Assembly (NCBI GenBank): GCA_003666385.1
Contig: QPIN01000062.1
Location: 62,001-126,000, forward strand
DNA length: 64,000 nt
Direction: 5' to 3'
Source: Methylococcales symbiont of Hymedesmia sp. n. MRB-2018
GTDB taxonomy: Bacteria; Pseudomonadota; Gammaproteobacteria; Methylococcales; Methylomonadaceae
A program made the position numbers and the translations under genes. Below, in pieces: positions 29,074 to 38,665 of this stretch. Position 1 is the first letter of the stretch. The number at the start of each line of letters is the position of its first letter. The notes below the pieces were generated by a model. The model worked only from the letters and a program-made list of their open reading frames with translations. It did no database searches and was not told where the DNA came from.

Positions 29074-29171
29074 AGCGTTTCCCTTTTATGTTGATGAAAA
29101 ACGAGTATTTTCTTATGTTTAGACCCTATTTACAAGCTGGAGTATAAACTTTTTAGGCCATGAATAAAGGG

Positions 29172-29294
29172 GTGTTGCAAAAAAAATGAGGCAATTAAAC
29201 CAAGAAAATGAGAGCCGTTCTGGATTATTTAAAGATTACAAATAACAAAACAAAGCCTTGTTTAGCATAGTGCCTAGCCTAAGAACGAATTACC
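29172..29294 (+). repeat. Dispersed fragment C2, end of a multicopy gene
   Basis: An open frame reads GVLQKKMRQLNQENESRSGL then FKDYK and TAA, followed by the same non-coding tail as C1 at 14381-14476. It is a 3' remnant only. The rest of the 29074-29347 spacer holds nothing else recognisable. Confidence 0.6.
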
Positions 29295-29347
29295 TATTCA
29301 GACTCATTCCATATTGGACAAGGCTGATTATCAAATGATATTGTATA

Positions 29348-29488
29348 GAGACCTCAGCATAACTCTGGCGATGAGAAAAAAGTGATAGAATTTTTCAGGT
29401 TTTAGTCAAAATACAAATGTAATAGTGAGCTATTGCGCGTTATTTTGGCTGACCTTTTTTATCCGTTCATGAGTTATGCTGAGGTCTC
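29348..29488 (+). repeat. Repeat family B, complete copy B2
   Basis: The 141-bp copy has ends GAGACCTCAGCATAACTC and its inverse, and is flanked by the five-base direct repeat GTATA on both sides. It ends 39 bp before the start of the glycosyltransferase gene at 29528. Confidence 0.85.
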
Positions 29489-29527
29489 GTATAACCACCC
29501 TACATTGTTTTTAGCGATTTGATAAAA

Positions 29528-30697
29528 ATGAAACGCGCTTTAATATTATCCCCATTCTTTTATCCTGAACTGATTGGATCGGGTAAATACAATACCCATT
29601 TGGTTGAAGAAATGGTTAGGCAGGGGTACGAGGTGGATGTTTGGTGTTCTCACCCTATTTACCCTTCGTGGTTGGTTACTGAATCTAAAGCTGAGATTAA
29701 TAGGGTTACTATTATTAGAGGAGGGCGCCTAAATAGGTATCCAAAAAATGTGCTTCTTCGTCGGGTCGTCCTAGAACTTTGGTATTTGTGTTTTTTTCTA
29801 AAAAACATGCTGTTTTGTAAGAAGGTATATGATGTTGTTGTACCTATATTTCCGCCCAGTGTATTTGCGCTATTATTGCCGTTATTTAAACACAGATTTT
29901 CTAAGGTGTTCGGAATTGTTCATGATCTTCAAGGTGTTTATGCTGAACGAGATTCAGGCTTTATTAAAAATATGGTTTTTAGTTTAATTTTTTTTGTTGA
30001 AAAAAGAGCCTTTAATGCATGTGATCATATCGCCTACCTTTCTGCTGGAATGCAAAAAACAGCTAATGCTTTATATTTGATTAAACAGGATAAAACCTCA
30101 GTTTTTTACCCCTTTGTAACAATTGATGCGTTTGTTGACCGTGCTAAGCTGTCTGCTTTAATAAAAGACGATGAGAAAAGTTTGGTTTACTCGGGTGCGT
30201 TAGGTGAAAAACAGAATGGTCGTGGTTTAGTTGCGCTATTTGAGGCTGTGTTAGCTCGTGATAAAAGCGTGGTTGCTCATCTGTTTTCTACGGGGGCAAT
30301 ATTTTCCTTGTTGAAAGAAGAGTTTGAATTTGAGCGTTTAGTTTTTCATGATCTTGTTGATGAAGGTGATCTACCAGAACTCCTACTTAGATCGAGGGTT
30401 CAAGTTATTCCTCAAGCCGAAGGGTCTTCTAATGGCTCGTTACCGTCTAAGCTTCCCAACTTGCTGGCATCTGGCACAGGGATTTTTTGTATTACTGATC
30501 AAGGTAGTGAGTTAATTGATATTCTTGAGCAATATGCACTTGGTGAAGTCGTGACCAGTTGGGATGTTATAAGAAACTCAAAAATACTGGTAGACATGTT
30601 GAATAAAAACACAGAAAAAGAAGTTAACAAGATTTTACTATCTAAGTTTACTAAAGAAACCCTAGTGGCTAAGATTTTGGCGGAAGGTGCAGTGTGA
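29528..30697 (+). CDS. Glycosyltransferase family 4, WbuB-like
   Basis: GT-B enzymes of this group add sugars to lipid-linked polysaccharide precursors. The start was placed at ATG 29528 (MKRALILSPFFYPELIGSG), because the frame otherwise opens at a TTG three codons earlier without a ribosome site. The 389-residue protein has the N-terminal FYPELIGSGKYNTHLVEEM, typical of WbuB/WcaI-type enzymes. The donor-side half includes YSGALGEKQNGRGLVALFEA and SNGSLPSKLPNLLASG. No other polysaccharide genes are nearby, and it lies between repeats on both sides. Confidence 0.8.
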   Translation: MKRALILSPFFYPELIGSGKYNTHLVEEMVRQGYEVDVWCSHPIYPSWLVTESKAEINRVTIIRGGRLNRYPKNVLLRRVVLELWYLCFFLKNMLFCKKVYDVVVPIFPPSVFALLLPLFKHRFSKVFGIVHDLQGVYAERDSGFIKNMVFSLIFFVEKRAFNACDHIAYLSAGMQKTANALYLIKQDKTSVFYPFVTIDAFVDRAKLSALIKDDEKSLVYSGALGEKQNGRGLVALFEAVLARDKSVVAHLFSTGAIFSLLKEEFEFERLVFHDLVDEGDLPELLLRSRVQVIPQAEGSSNGSLPSKLPNLLASGTGIFCITDQGSELIDILEQYALGEVVTSWDVIRNSKILVDMLNKNTEKEVNKILLSKFTKETLVAKILAEGAV

Positions 30698-30734
30698 ATA
30701 CTTGTGTAATATTCTATCAAAAAATATCTCTCGT

Positions 30735-30801
30735 TTCCATGCTCTGCGTCACTGGACGCTGAACGTCCTTATGTAATACCATTTTCAAAAATAAATGGTA
30801 T
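30735..30801. repeat. REP-like piece and hairpin family D copy D3
   Basis: 30735-30770 (CCATGCTCTGCGTCACTGGA and following) is related to the REP-like repeat at 15247-15352. It is joined to the 26-bp family D hairpin at 30776-30801. Confidence 0.65.
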
Positions 30802-30842
30802 AAATTTCCACGGAGATCATAAACTGGTAAACAAATAGCAAG

Positions 30843-31721
30843 CTACATTAAATAATCCAAAACCAAACCCACAAAAACAACCATACCAAAATAATTGCTA
30901 TTCAAAAAAGCCTTAAAACAAAGCGACTTTTCTCTATGAAAAATTAACTTTTGTTGATATATGGATAAGCCTGAAGCTATTGCAATGCCACCATAATAAA
31001 ATAGCCCTAATTGCTGTATTAGCCCGACAATTATTAACAACACAGTAATTACTATCTGTAACACCCCCATTATCTCGCGATCTTTTTCGCCAAATAAAAT
31101 AGCAGTCGATTTAACACCTATTTTTAAATCATCTTCTTTATCGCACATGGCATACATGGTGTCATAGACTAAAGCCCATAACATAACTGCCAGATACATT
31201 ACCCAAGCAACCATTGGGATAGTATTGGTCTGTGCACTAAAAGACATGGGTACGGCAAAACCAAAGGCAATCCCCAAATAAGCTTGCGGTAATTGCGTAT
31301 AGCGTTTCATAAATGGATAACTGGCAGCCAAAAAAGCAGCGACAAACGACAACATGACAGTCATTCTATTCAACTGTAATACCAACATTAAGGCGACCAA
31401 ACATAAGACCACAAATACAATAAGTGCCTCTTTTGGACTGACCTTACCAGTAGCGATGGGTCTTTGTTTAGTACGCTCCACTTTAGAGTCAAACTCCCTG
31501 TCTGCATAATCATTTATGACACAACCCGCCGCACGCATTAATACCACGCCTGAACAAATAATAAATAGCACAAATAAATCTGGCTTACCATCACTAGCAA
31601 CCCATAATGCCCATAGTGCTGGCCATAATAAAATAAGAATGCCGATAGGTTTATCAAATCTTGCTAATAAATAATATTGTTGTAAGCGGTCAATAATGAG
31701 CGCTTTATTCACTTTCAGCAC
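30843..31721 (-). CDS. ubiA: 4-hydroxybenzoate polyprenyltransferase
   Basis: It attaches the polyprenyl tail to 4-hydroxybenzoate, the first membrane step of ubiquinone synthesis. The 292-residue, multi-helix protein has the two Asp-rich motifs, NDYADREFD near 68-76 and DTMYAMCDKEDD near 189-200, which bind Mg-prenyl diphosphate. It overlaps the end of hldE by 17 bases on the same strand. No ubiC lies beside it. Confidence 0.95.
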   Translation of the reverse strand: MLKVNKALIIDRLQQYYLLARFDKPIGILILLWPALWALWVASDGKPDLFVLFIICSGVVLMRAAGCVINDYADREFDSKVERTKQRPIATGKVSPKEALIVFVVLCLVALMLVLQLNRMTVMLSFVAAFLAASYPFMKRYTQLPQAYLGIAFGFAVPMSFSAQTNTIPMVAWVMYLAVMLWALVYDTMYAMCDKEDDLKIGVKSTAILFGEKDREIMGVLQIVITVLLIIVGLIQQLGLFYYGGIAIASGLSIYQQKLIFHREKSLCFKAFLNSNYFGMVVFVGLVLDYLM

Positions 31722-33135
31722 TCCTGATAGATTCGATAATTGATGTAGTTGAGTGACCTTCTATAAAAGATAAAATATTCACTTCTCCGCCATTGGCTAA
31801 TACACTTTCATGCCCTGCTATGCTAGTAATATCACTGTAGTCACCGCCCTTGACCAGAATATCAGGTAATAACTGGTCAATTTCATCTTTAGGGGTATCA
31901 TTTTCAAAGGGCAAAACCCAATCCACACATTCTAATGCTGCCAACATTTCCATTCGGTATTGCAAATCATTCACAGGACGTTCTGACCCTTTTAATCGTT
32001 TAACAGAATCATCGCTATTCACCAATACAATCAATCGATCACCCAATTCTCTGGCTTGTTGTAAATAACGGATATGACCTGGGTGCAATATATCAAAACA
32101 ACCATTGGTTAAAACAATCTTTTCACCTTCTTGTTTCACTAATTGCATGGCATTCTGCACCTCATTTAAGCTGCCGATGCCTTTATGATGAGCGCGTTGC
32201 CCTTGCAGTGCATATTCTAGCTCTTCAGTATTGACGGTTGCTGCACCTAGTTTGCCAACCACAATACCTGCGCCCATATTGGCCAAAATAGTAGCCTCTG
32301 CCAAAGTTTTTTTTGCCGCCAAACTAGCTGCCAATACTGAAATCACTGTATCACCAGCGCCTGTCACATCAAACACTTCTCTGGCATGTGTTGGTAAATG
32401 AAGCGCTTCTTCTTGCCCCGTTAACAAGGTCATTCCTTGTTCACCCTGGGTAATCAATAGTGCTGTCACCTCTGTTTCCTTGAGTAAATTCATTCCTTTT
32501 TCAACAATTTGCTGTTGATTAGCACAACGCCCTACTACGGCTTCAAACTCGGTTAAATTAGGTGTAATCAATGTGGCCTTTTTATAAATATTAAAATCTG
32601 AACCTTTAGGATCAACCAATACTGGTTTGTTTAATTGCCTTGCTAGATGAATAAACCGCTCTACACCATTCAGCGTCCCTTTACCATAATCCGACAAAAT
32701 AATGACATTAGCTTGCATCATTTCCGCATGATATTGATGTAGTAATTGCGCATTATCAGTGCTATGAAAGCCATCTTCAAAATCCAGTCGAATCAATTGT
32801 TGATGCCTGCTCATCACTCTTAATTTGGTAATGGTCGGATGATTTTTCAACGCCTCAAATACGGTTAAAACACCTGCTTCTTTTAATAATGTTTGTAACA
32901 GTGTTGCTTGTTCATCTTGCCCTACAAACCCCATAACAGACACATTGCCACCCAGCGCTGCAATGTTTAAAGCCACATTGCCCGCACCACCTGCACGTTG
33001 CTCATCATTTTTAACATGAACCACAGGTACCGGTGCCTCAGGCGATATTCTGGATGTTGTTCCATGCCAGTAGCGATCCAGCATTAAATCGCCAATTACT
33101 AAAACGCGACCCGATGAATAATTTGGTATTTGCAT
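31705..33135 (-). CDS. hldE: Bifunctional heptose 7-phosphate kinase / heptose 1-phosphate adenylyltransferase
   Basis: HldE makes the ADP-heptose precursor of the LPS inner core. The N-terminal ribokinase-like domain has GDLMLDRYWHGTTSRISPEA, AGGAGNVALNIA and the catalytic FDVTGAGDT. The C-terminal nucleotidyltransferase has TNGCFDILHPGH and HSTTSIIESI. ATG 33135 (MQIPNYSSG) gives 476 residues; a GTG at 33147 would add four. The gene overlaps ubiA. The start faces the divergent arsC-like gene across about 66 bases. Confidence 0.95.
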   Translation of the reverse strand: MQIPNYSSGRVLVIGDLMLDRYWHGTTSRISPEAPVPVVHVKNDEQRAGGAGNVALNIAALGGNVSVMGFVGQDEQATLLQTLLKEAGVLTVFEALKNHPTITKLRVMSRHQQLIRLDFEDGFHSTDNAQLLHQYHAEMMQANVIILSDYGKGTLNGVERFIHLARQLNKPVLVDPKGSDFNIYKKATLITPNLTEFEAVVGRCANQQQIVEKGMNLLKETEVTALLITQGEQGMTLLTGQEEALHLPTHAREVFDVTGAGDTVISVLAASLAAKKTLAEATILANMGAGIVVGKLGAATVNTEELEYALQGQRAHHKGIGSLNEVQNAMQLVKQEGEKIVLTNGCFDILHPGHIRYLQQARELGDRLIVLVNSDDSVKRLKGSERPVNDLQYRMEMLAALECVDWVLPFENDTPKDEIDQLLPDILVKGGDYSDITSIAGHESVLANGGEVNILSFIEGHSTTSIIESIRSAESE

Positions 33136-33201
33136 AGCTTTAAACACAGTTTTCTGGACAAAATGATATTATACTCTTCTTTAAATTTGCGAGTGCCCAC
33201 C

Positions 33202-33549
33202 ATGACTGTAAAAATTTATCACAACCCACGTTGTAGCAAATCAAGGCAAACCTTGCAACTGATACAAGAACAAGGCATAGAACCTGAAATTATTGAATAT
33301 TTAAAAACACCGCCTTCAGAGCACGAATTAACAATAGTTTTAGGCTATTTAAAAATAGAACCCCGTGATTTAATGCGTAAAAAAGAAGTTGAATACAAAG
33401 AATCAGGCATGAATAATCCTGATCTTGATAAAGAAGCCTTAATCAAAGGTATGGTGGCCACTCCTAAATTGATTGAAAGACCCATTGTTATCAACGATGG
33501 AAAAGCAGCGATAGGTCGCCCACCTGAGAATGTATTGGCTATTCTTTAA
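33202..33549 (+). CDS. Arsenate reductase-like protein (glutaredoxin-dependent, YfgD type)
   Basis: The 115-residue protein has the ArsC active site NPRCSKSRQTL with Cys near residue 11, the LKTPPSEHEL segment, and Arg in ERPIVINDGKAAIGRPPENV. These match the chromosomal YfgD branch, which reduces arsenate weakly or acts on other substrates. The start is ATG 33202 (MTVKIYHNPRC), since the upstream extension is not conserved in the family. It runs into wrbA after five bases. Confidence 0.88.
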   Translation: MTVKIYHNPRCSKSRQTLQLIQEQGIEPEIIEYLKTPPSEHELTIVLGYLKIEPRDLMRKKEVEYKESGMNNPDLDKEALIKGMVATPKLIERPIVINDGKAAIGRPPENVLAIL

Positions 33550-33554
33550 AAATC

Positions 33555-34145
33555 ATGACCAAAATCCTCATTCTTTACTACAGTCGTAACGGCACCACTG
33601 AAAAAATGGCATATCAAATTGCCCTAGGTGTTGAGTCACTGGAAGGTGTTGATGCTGTTATCAGAACGGTTCCTGAAATTTCAAGCGTTTGCGAACAAAC
33701 TGAGAATTCAATTCCAGAAAAAGGTGCGCCTTTCGCAACACTTGACGATTTAAAATCCTGTCATGGTTTAGCCTTAGGTAGCCCCACACATTTTGGTAAT
33801 ATGGCAGGTGCATTAAAACACTTTATTGATCAAACCACTGGGCTTTGGTTTTCTGCCGCATTATCAGGAAAGCCAGCAGGCGTTTTCACCTCTAGCAGTG
33901 CCATGCATAGCGGACATGAAAGCACATTATTATCAATGATGTTACCGTTAATACATCATGGTATGTTAATCATGAGTGTGCCCTGCAATGAAATCGCATT
34001 AAAAGAAACAAACACTGGCGGCACTCCCTATGGTCCGAGTCATTTATCCACTGCGCACGATTTAAGCAGCGACGAAAAAAGTATCTGTCGGGCACTCGGT
34101 CATCGTCTTGCACAAACCTCTGTTGCACTAAAAAATATATCATGA
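33555..34145 (+). CDS. wrbA: NAD(P)H:quinone oxidoreductase, WrbA type
   Basis: WrbA is a tetrameric FMN flavoprotein that reduces quinones by two electrons. The 196-residue protein has the FMN phosphate loop SRNGTTEKMAYQIA near 10-23, GSPTHFGNMAG, and TSSSAMHSGHESTLLSMM. It lies between the arsC-like gene and a membrane protein gene with which it overlaps by four bases. The order arsC(yfgD)-wrbA-DUF2069-hda is a common gammaproteobacterial cluster. Confidence 0.94.
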   Translation: MTKILILYYSRNGTTEKMAYQIALGVESLEGVDAVIRTVPEISSVCEQTENSIPEKGAPFATLDDLKSCHGLALGSPTHFGNMAGALKHFIDQTTGLWFSAALSGKPAGVFTSSSAMHSGHESTLLSMMLPLIHHGMLIMSVPCNEIALKETNTGGTPYGPSHLSTAHDLSSDEKSICRALGHRLAQTSVALKNIS

Positions 34146-34486
34146 AAAGAATTTACTATTACTATATGGCCTTAATTGGTTTTTTTGGCTTGTTTATTCT
34201 ACTGATGGTATGGAATACCATACTTTCTCCTTCGGAAAATTTTCCTGTTGTTATAGTGCTACTCGGCACAGTATTTCCACTACTTATCCCCATGAGAGGC
34301 TTACTCAATGCCAATCTTAAAAGCTGTACGTGGATGAGTTATTTGAGTCTATTTTATTTTACTTATGGCATATCTGAAGCCTACATTTCTACCTCAGCTA
34401 CTGCATTCTATTTCGGTATATTAGAAGTATTTTTTAGTCTACTGCTCTGTGCTGGCTGTGGTTTTTTTGTTTATATTGATGAATAG
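34142..34486 (+). CDS. DUF2069 inner-membrane protein
   Basis: The 114-residue protein has four hydrophobic segments and the layout of the DUF2069 family. Its function is not known. It overlaps wrbA by four bases (ATGA) and precedes hda by nine bases, so it is in one operon with both. Confidence 0.85.
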   Translation: MKRIYYYYMALIGFFGLFILLMVWNTILSPSENFPVVIVLLGTVFPLLIPMRGLLNANLKSCTWMSYLSLFYFTYGISEAYISTSATAFYFGILEVFFSLLLCAGCGFFVYIDE

Positions 34487-34495
34487 CTCAACATT

Positions 34496-35185
34496 GTGTC
34501 CGAACAACTACCTTTACAATTTGAATTTCAGTCAAATCAGAACTTCAACACCTTCTATCTCGGTGATAATATTGAAACCATTACTCACCTAAAAAATCGC
34601 TTTATTAATAAAGAACAACTGATCTATCTATGGGGGAAAAAGGGAACAGGAAAAACCCATTTAATTCAGGCAAGTAGTCAACAAGCAAATAAGCAGAACA
34701 AGTCCTGCTTTTGTTTTTCTTTCAAACCACAACTGCCCACAACATCTATTTTGGATGGCTTAGAACAACTGGACTTGATCTGTTTTGATAATATTGAGAA
34801 TATTGCCGGACATGCCGAATGGGAACAGGCTTTTTTTAACTTCTTCAATTGTCATCGAGATCATAATAAGCACTTGCTGTTATCAGCGCACTGCCCCCCT
34901 AAATTCCTATCCATTCAACTGCCTGACCTAAAAACGCGCATGAATTGGGGACTGACTTTAAAACTCAATGTGTTAACAGATGAGCAACAACTCAATGCAC
35001 TTATATTTAAAGCCAATGACTTAGGCTTTAAACTCCCCCTTAATGTCGGGCAATTTCTTATCGCACATTATGCGCGTGATTTACCTTCTATCTGGCAATT
35101 ACTGGATAAAATTGAACATGCAACCTTAGCCGAAAAACGTAAAATAACAATTCCCTTTTTGAAACAAATTATGCGCAATCAATAG
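34496..35185 (+). CDS. hda: DnaA regulatory inactivator Hda
   Basis: Hda works with the sliding clamp to stimulate ATP hydrolysis by DnaA and so limits re-initiation of replication. The 229-residue protein has the N-terminal clamp-binding QLPLQFEF and the AAA+ Walker A WGKKGTGKTHL. Walker B is seen as LDLICFDNIENIAG. The start is GTG. The final residues, IPFLKQIM then RNQ and TAG, differ from the usual end. The RNQ and stop codons read into an IS481-type transposase fragment, so the original stop may have been replaced. Confidence 0.93.
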   Translation: MSEQLPLQFEFQSNQNFNTFYLGDNIETITHLKNRFINKEQLIYLWGKKGTGKTHLIQASSQQANKQNKSCFCFSFKPQLPTTSILDGLEQLDLICFDNIENIAGHAEWEQAFFNFFNCHRDHNKHLLLSAHCPPKFLSIQLPDLKTRMNWGLTLKLNVLTDEQQLNALIFKANDLGFKLPLNVGQFLIAHYARDLPSIWQLLDKIEHATLAEKRKITIPFLKQIMRNQ

Positions 35186-35639
35186 CATCATGTAGCCAGT
35201 ATTTGATACCTCCCAGCTTAGGCAAATAGGTCACATCTATATGCAAATACCCAGGCTCATATTCTTTAAATTTCTTGGCTTGTTCTTTTTTTTCTTCTGG
35301 TACTCTGTTAATAGCAAATGCTTTCAGAGTTCGATAAACGTTGCTCCTATTCGCTTGAGGGATAGACGGTAGAACGCTATCTACCAAATCGTCTAGTTCG
35401 ATCCAGGTTAAGGTTCTCACAACCCTAATGACTTCTCTTTCCAAGTGAGTTAAAGAGCGTTTAATAGTATGTGGACGCGAGCTTTTATCTATTAAATGGT
35501 CTCTGTTTTTCCATTTTGAAACGGTCTTTTCATTTATTGCAAAGCGTTTAGATAGAGCTGCATTAGTGAGACTAGATTGTTGTATAATTTCTCTTGAATG
35601 CAGATTAGTTTTTGCATTCGTGTGATAGCCTTGGGACAT
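35169..35639 (-). pseudogene. IS481-like transposase, truncated
   Basis: The 156-codon frame has an N-terminal helix-turn-helix (SLTNAALSKRFAINEKTVSK) and the start of the integrase core GYLHIDVTYLPKLGGIKYWL. It then ends at HDAIDCA. Intact IS481 proteins continue for about another 150 residues including the rest of the DDE triad. The break is inside the hda 3' end, from which the stop codon comes. No other end of the IS was found. Confidence 0.85.
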
Positions 35640-35700
35640 ATTAATTCCTTTGTAGTGAAAGTTTAATATGTTATCAGGGCTGTCCTTTATTATTTTTAAA

Positions 35701-35859
35701 TCAGGTATAACGTGGTGAAACTATACATCCACGATCAGGTATTTTACCTCGGTAATCATTTTTTCCATAGCAATAAATAACCCAGATTCCCACATAGAAC
35801 AAATAAAAACGGAGTAAGCCTTGACTGTATAATGGATTGAAACCAACCCAGCCTATCAC
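35701..35859 (-). CDS. Possible small membrane protein (weak)
   Basis: In the 350-bp spacer between the IS481 fragment and recN, a minus-strand frame from GTG 35859 gives 52 residues. They are rich in aromatic and hydrophobic residues (GWVGFNPLYSQGLLRFYLFY, VGIWVIYCYGKNDYRGKIP) and end DRGCIVSPRYT. The frame is open further upstream to about 35897 without an ATG. No family is recognised, and it may be a remnant. Nothing else is seen in 35860-35990. Confidence 0.25.
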   Translation of the reverse strand: MIGWVGFNPLYSQGLLRFYLFYVGIWVIYCYGKNDYRGKIPDRGCIVSPRYT

Positions 35860-35990
35860 CCAACAGGTGCAGCTAAGACTTATGAATATATTATCTTACA
35901 AACTCAAAACTACAAACGAGCAATTACCTTCGAGATCTGGATTATTGTCAGAGACTAGACATTTAGGTTGACAATTAAATCAATAATTAT

Positions 35991-37661
35991 TTATTGTTCT
36001 GTTACACCCAGCATTTCTTCAGCATGTGCCAAAGTATTTTGAGTCATATTCACCCCACCTAACATACGTGCAATTTCTTCTATTCTATTTTGTTTATTGA
36101 GGACTGTAACGGTCGATGAGGTCGTTTCAGATTGGTCTTTTTTTACATATAAATGTTGATGCGCTTGTGATGCCACTTGCGGTAAATGCGTCACACAGAG
36201 TATTTGTCGGTTATGACTTAGATTGCGTAATTTTTGCCCGACTATTTCTGCAATGCCACCGCCTATTCCCGAATCTACTTCATCAAAAATCATGGTTGCT
36301 GTAGTTTTATCTGTACTGGTACTGACTTGAATGGCTAGGCTGATACGAGATAATTCACCACCTGATGCGATTTTGGCTAAGGGTTTAGGAGGTAAACCTG
36401 GGTTAGGACTGACTAAAAACTCAATTTTATCGTTACCTACGGCTCTAGGCATTTGATCACTTTGAAAATTTACATTCACTAAGAAGTCACCTTGTGGCAT
36501 ACCTAATTCTTTGATCATGGCTGAAATCTTTTCTTCCAGTTTTTTAGCATTTTGAGTGCGATTAGCGGAAAGACGTTTACTTAGCGTTTTGTACTGGGTG
36601 AGTTTTTGTTCAACCTGAGTGGTTAATTCTTCAATACGCTCACTACTATGCGCTATGTTGCTTAACTCTGTTTCCAGTTCTATTACTAGCTGAGGAAGTT
36701 TCTCAGCAGAGGTTTGATGTTTGCGACTGATATCCTGAATAATACCAATTTGTTCTTCTAAAAATAGTAGCCGTTGAGGATCTGCTTCTTGTGTTTCCAA
36801 GTATCGGCGTAATTGTTGTGAGCCTTCTTCAATGTGAATCTGTGCTGTTGTTAATATTTCACAGATTTCAGCTAATTCGGGAGAGTATTGTGTTAATTCA
36901 GTCAATGCGCTTAAACTATAGCCGAGCATTTTATTGACGGATTGTTGATCATTTTCTGATAAAACTTGCAGTTGTTCCTGACCTTGTTTAAGAATAAGAT
37001 CTAGGTTGGACAGTTTGCCATGTTCTTCAGATAGTGCCTGATAGTCAAAATTTTCTAGATCCAGTTGTTGTAATTCTTCTAGTTGATAGCGTAGTAGCTC
37101 TTCACGTTCAAATTGATCAGCACTGACTTTTATTAAATTATTTAACTCGGTATTGGTTTGTTTCCAGGATTGGTATGTCTGATTGATTTCGGCAAGTAGA
37201 TCAGAACTTTTAGCAAAATTATCCAATAGATGGCGTTGTTGATCAGAATCTAATAAGGTGAGATGGGCATGTTGTCCATGGATTTCTACTAATAAAGTAC
37301 TGAGTTGTTTTAACGATTGTAAAGTGACAGGGCGATTATTAATATAGGCTTTTGAACCACCATCTTGATTAACAATGCGGCGAATAAAACAATTGTCATC
37401 ATCATTCAAATCATTGCTTTCTAACCATTGTTTGGCTAAGGGGGCATCCATTAAATCAAAGTTCAGATTAATTTCTGCACGAGTCGCATCAGGTCGAACA
37501 TATTCTGAGTCGGCTCTATTGCCTAGTGCCAACCCTAGTGCAGTTAATAAAATAGATTTTCCTGCGCCAGTTTCGCCTGTCAATACCGACATGCCTTTTG
37601 CCAGGTTAAGGTTTAATGACTTGACCACAGCCAAGTCAACTATGTTTAGAGTGAGTAACAT
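35991..37661 (-). CDS. recN: DNA repair protein RecN
   Basis: RecN is an SMC-like ATPase that acts early in double-strand break repair. The 556-residue protein has Walker A GETGAGKSILLTALGLAL (30-47), a long coiled coil (about 150-370) and the signature and Walker B region LASGGELSRISLAIQV and TMIFDEVDSGIGG. It follows nadK, with a 26-base gap, as in many Gammaproteobacteria. No LexA box was identified by eye. Confidence 0.96.
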   Translation of the reverse strand: MLLTLNIVDLAVVKSLNLNLAKGMSVLTGETGAGKSILLTALGLALGNRADSEYVRPDATRAEINLNFDLMDAPLAKQWLESNDLNDDDNCFIRRIVNQDGGSKAYINNRPVTLQSLKQLSTLLVEIHGQHAHLTLLDSDQQRHLLDNFAKSSDLLAEINQTYQSWKQTNTELNNLIKVSADQFEREELLRYQLEELQQLDLENFDYQALSEEHGKLSNLDLILKQGQEQLQVLSENDQQSVNKMLGYSLSALTELTQYSPELAEICEILTTAQIHIEEGSQQLRRYLETQEADPQRLLFLEEQIGIIQDISRKHQTSAEKLPQLVIELETELSNIAHSSERIEELTTQVEQKLTQYKTLSKRLSANRTQNAKKLEEKISAMIKELGMPQGDFLVNVNFQSDQMPRAVGNDKIEFLVSPNPGLPPKPLAKIASGGELSRISLAIQVSTSTDKTTATMIFDEVDSGIGGGIAEIVGQKLRNLSHNRQILCVTHLPQVASQAHQHLYVKKDQSETTSSTVTVLNKQNRIEEIARMLGGVNMTQNTLAHAEEMLGVTEQ

Positions 37662-37687
37662 ATTTTTAGCTGAAATTTATGGGACTT

Positions 37688-38596
37688 TTAACGGTTAACA
37701 GATTGTTGCGATTGAATATGATAACCACTGCTCCAACCCAGTTTTTCTCTAAGAATATGAAAATAATCCAGGTCTTCAGGATGCAGGATTTTAATCGGAG
37801 TAGGATGTTTGCTAATGACAATTTTGTCACTGATTAATACTTCTGGTATTTCTAAATGATCACAACTGACCAGTGCATTAATTTGTTTATTTTGGCAGAA
37901 ACTGATTTCAATTTTAGAAGAGTCATCTATGACGATGGGTCTATTAGAAAGTGTATGTGGACTGATAGGCACCAAAACCAGCGCATTTAATGATGGGTGT
38001 ATGATAGGGCCACCTGCGGATAGTGAATATGCAGTAGAACCAGTAGGGGTAGATATTATCAAACCATCTGAGCGTTGAGAGTTTAAATAGATTCCATCAA
38101 TATGAGTGACAATTTCTATCATGCTAGGCGTTACCCAACGATGAATAGCGACTTCGTTCACCGCATATTCTTGTTGAATAACTTCGTCTTCACGCACAAT
38201 TTTAGTATGCAGTAAAAATCTGTTTTCTGCTATAAACATACCGTTCAAAATATTACTTAACTTTAGTTGCATTTCATCGGGCGAAATATCGACTAAAAAA
38301 CCGAGTCTTCCAAGGTTAATACCGAATAAAGGGGTGTCGGTATCAACTATAGCCCGCATGGCAGACAAAAAAGTACCGTCACCACCGACAGCAATGATTA
38401 AATCGCAGGACTGAGCTAATTGTTTTATATTGCAAGGCTTGACGAAATCAATATTGAGTAAGTGGGCACATTTTAAATCGACATGAATAGAATAATTATC
38501 CTGAGCAAGAAAATGAACTAATTTAGAAAGGGTGTCTACGATACGCGAGTCACTGTGCTTACCTATGATTCCAATAGTTTTAAATTGACTGTTCAT
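37688..38596 (-). CDS. nadK: NAD kinase
   Basis: It phosphorylates NAD+ to NADP+. The 302-residue protein has the diagnostic GGDGTFLSAMR near 75-85 and NEVAIHRW, and the C-terminal half includes SDGLIISTPTGSTAYSLSAGG. The length is usual. It lies directly upstream of recN on the same strand. Confidence 0.96.
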   Translation of the reverse strand: MNSQFKTIGIIGKHSDSRIVDTLSKLVHFLAQDNYSIHVDLKCAHLLNIDFVKPCNIKQLAQSCDLIIAVGGDGTFLSAMRAIVDTDTPLFGINLGRLGFLVDISPDEMQLKLSNILNGMFIAENRFLLHTKIVREDEVIQQEYAVNEVAIHRWVTPSMIEIVTHIDGIYLNSQRSDGLIISTPTGSTAYSLSAGGPIIHPSLNALVLVPISPHTLSNRPIVIDDSSKIEISFCQNKQINALVSCDHLEIPEVLISDKIVISKHPTPIKILHPEDLDYFHILREKLGWSSGYHIQSQQSVNR

Positions 38597-38665
38597 GCCT
38601 ATCTTTGAAAATAAATGATATTATCTGAAATACATTGTGCCATCATAATTATTCTGCAAATGCCC

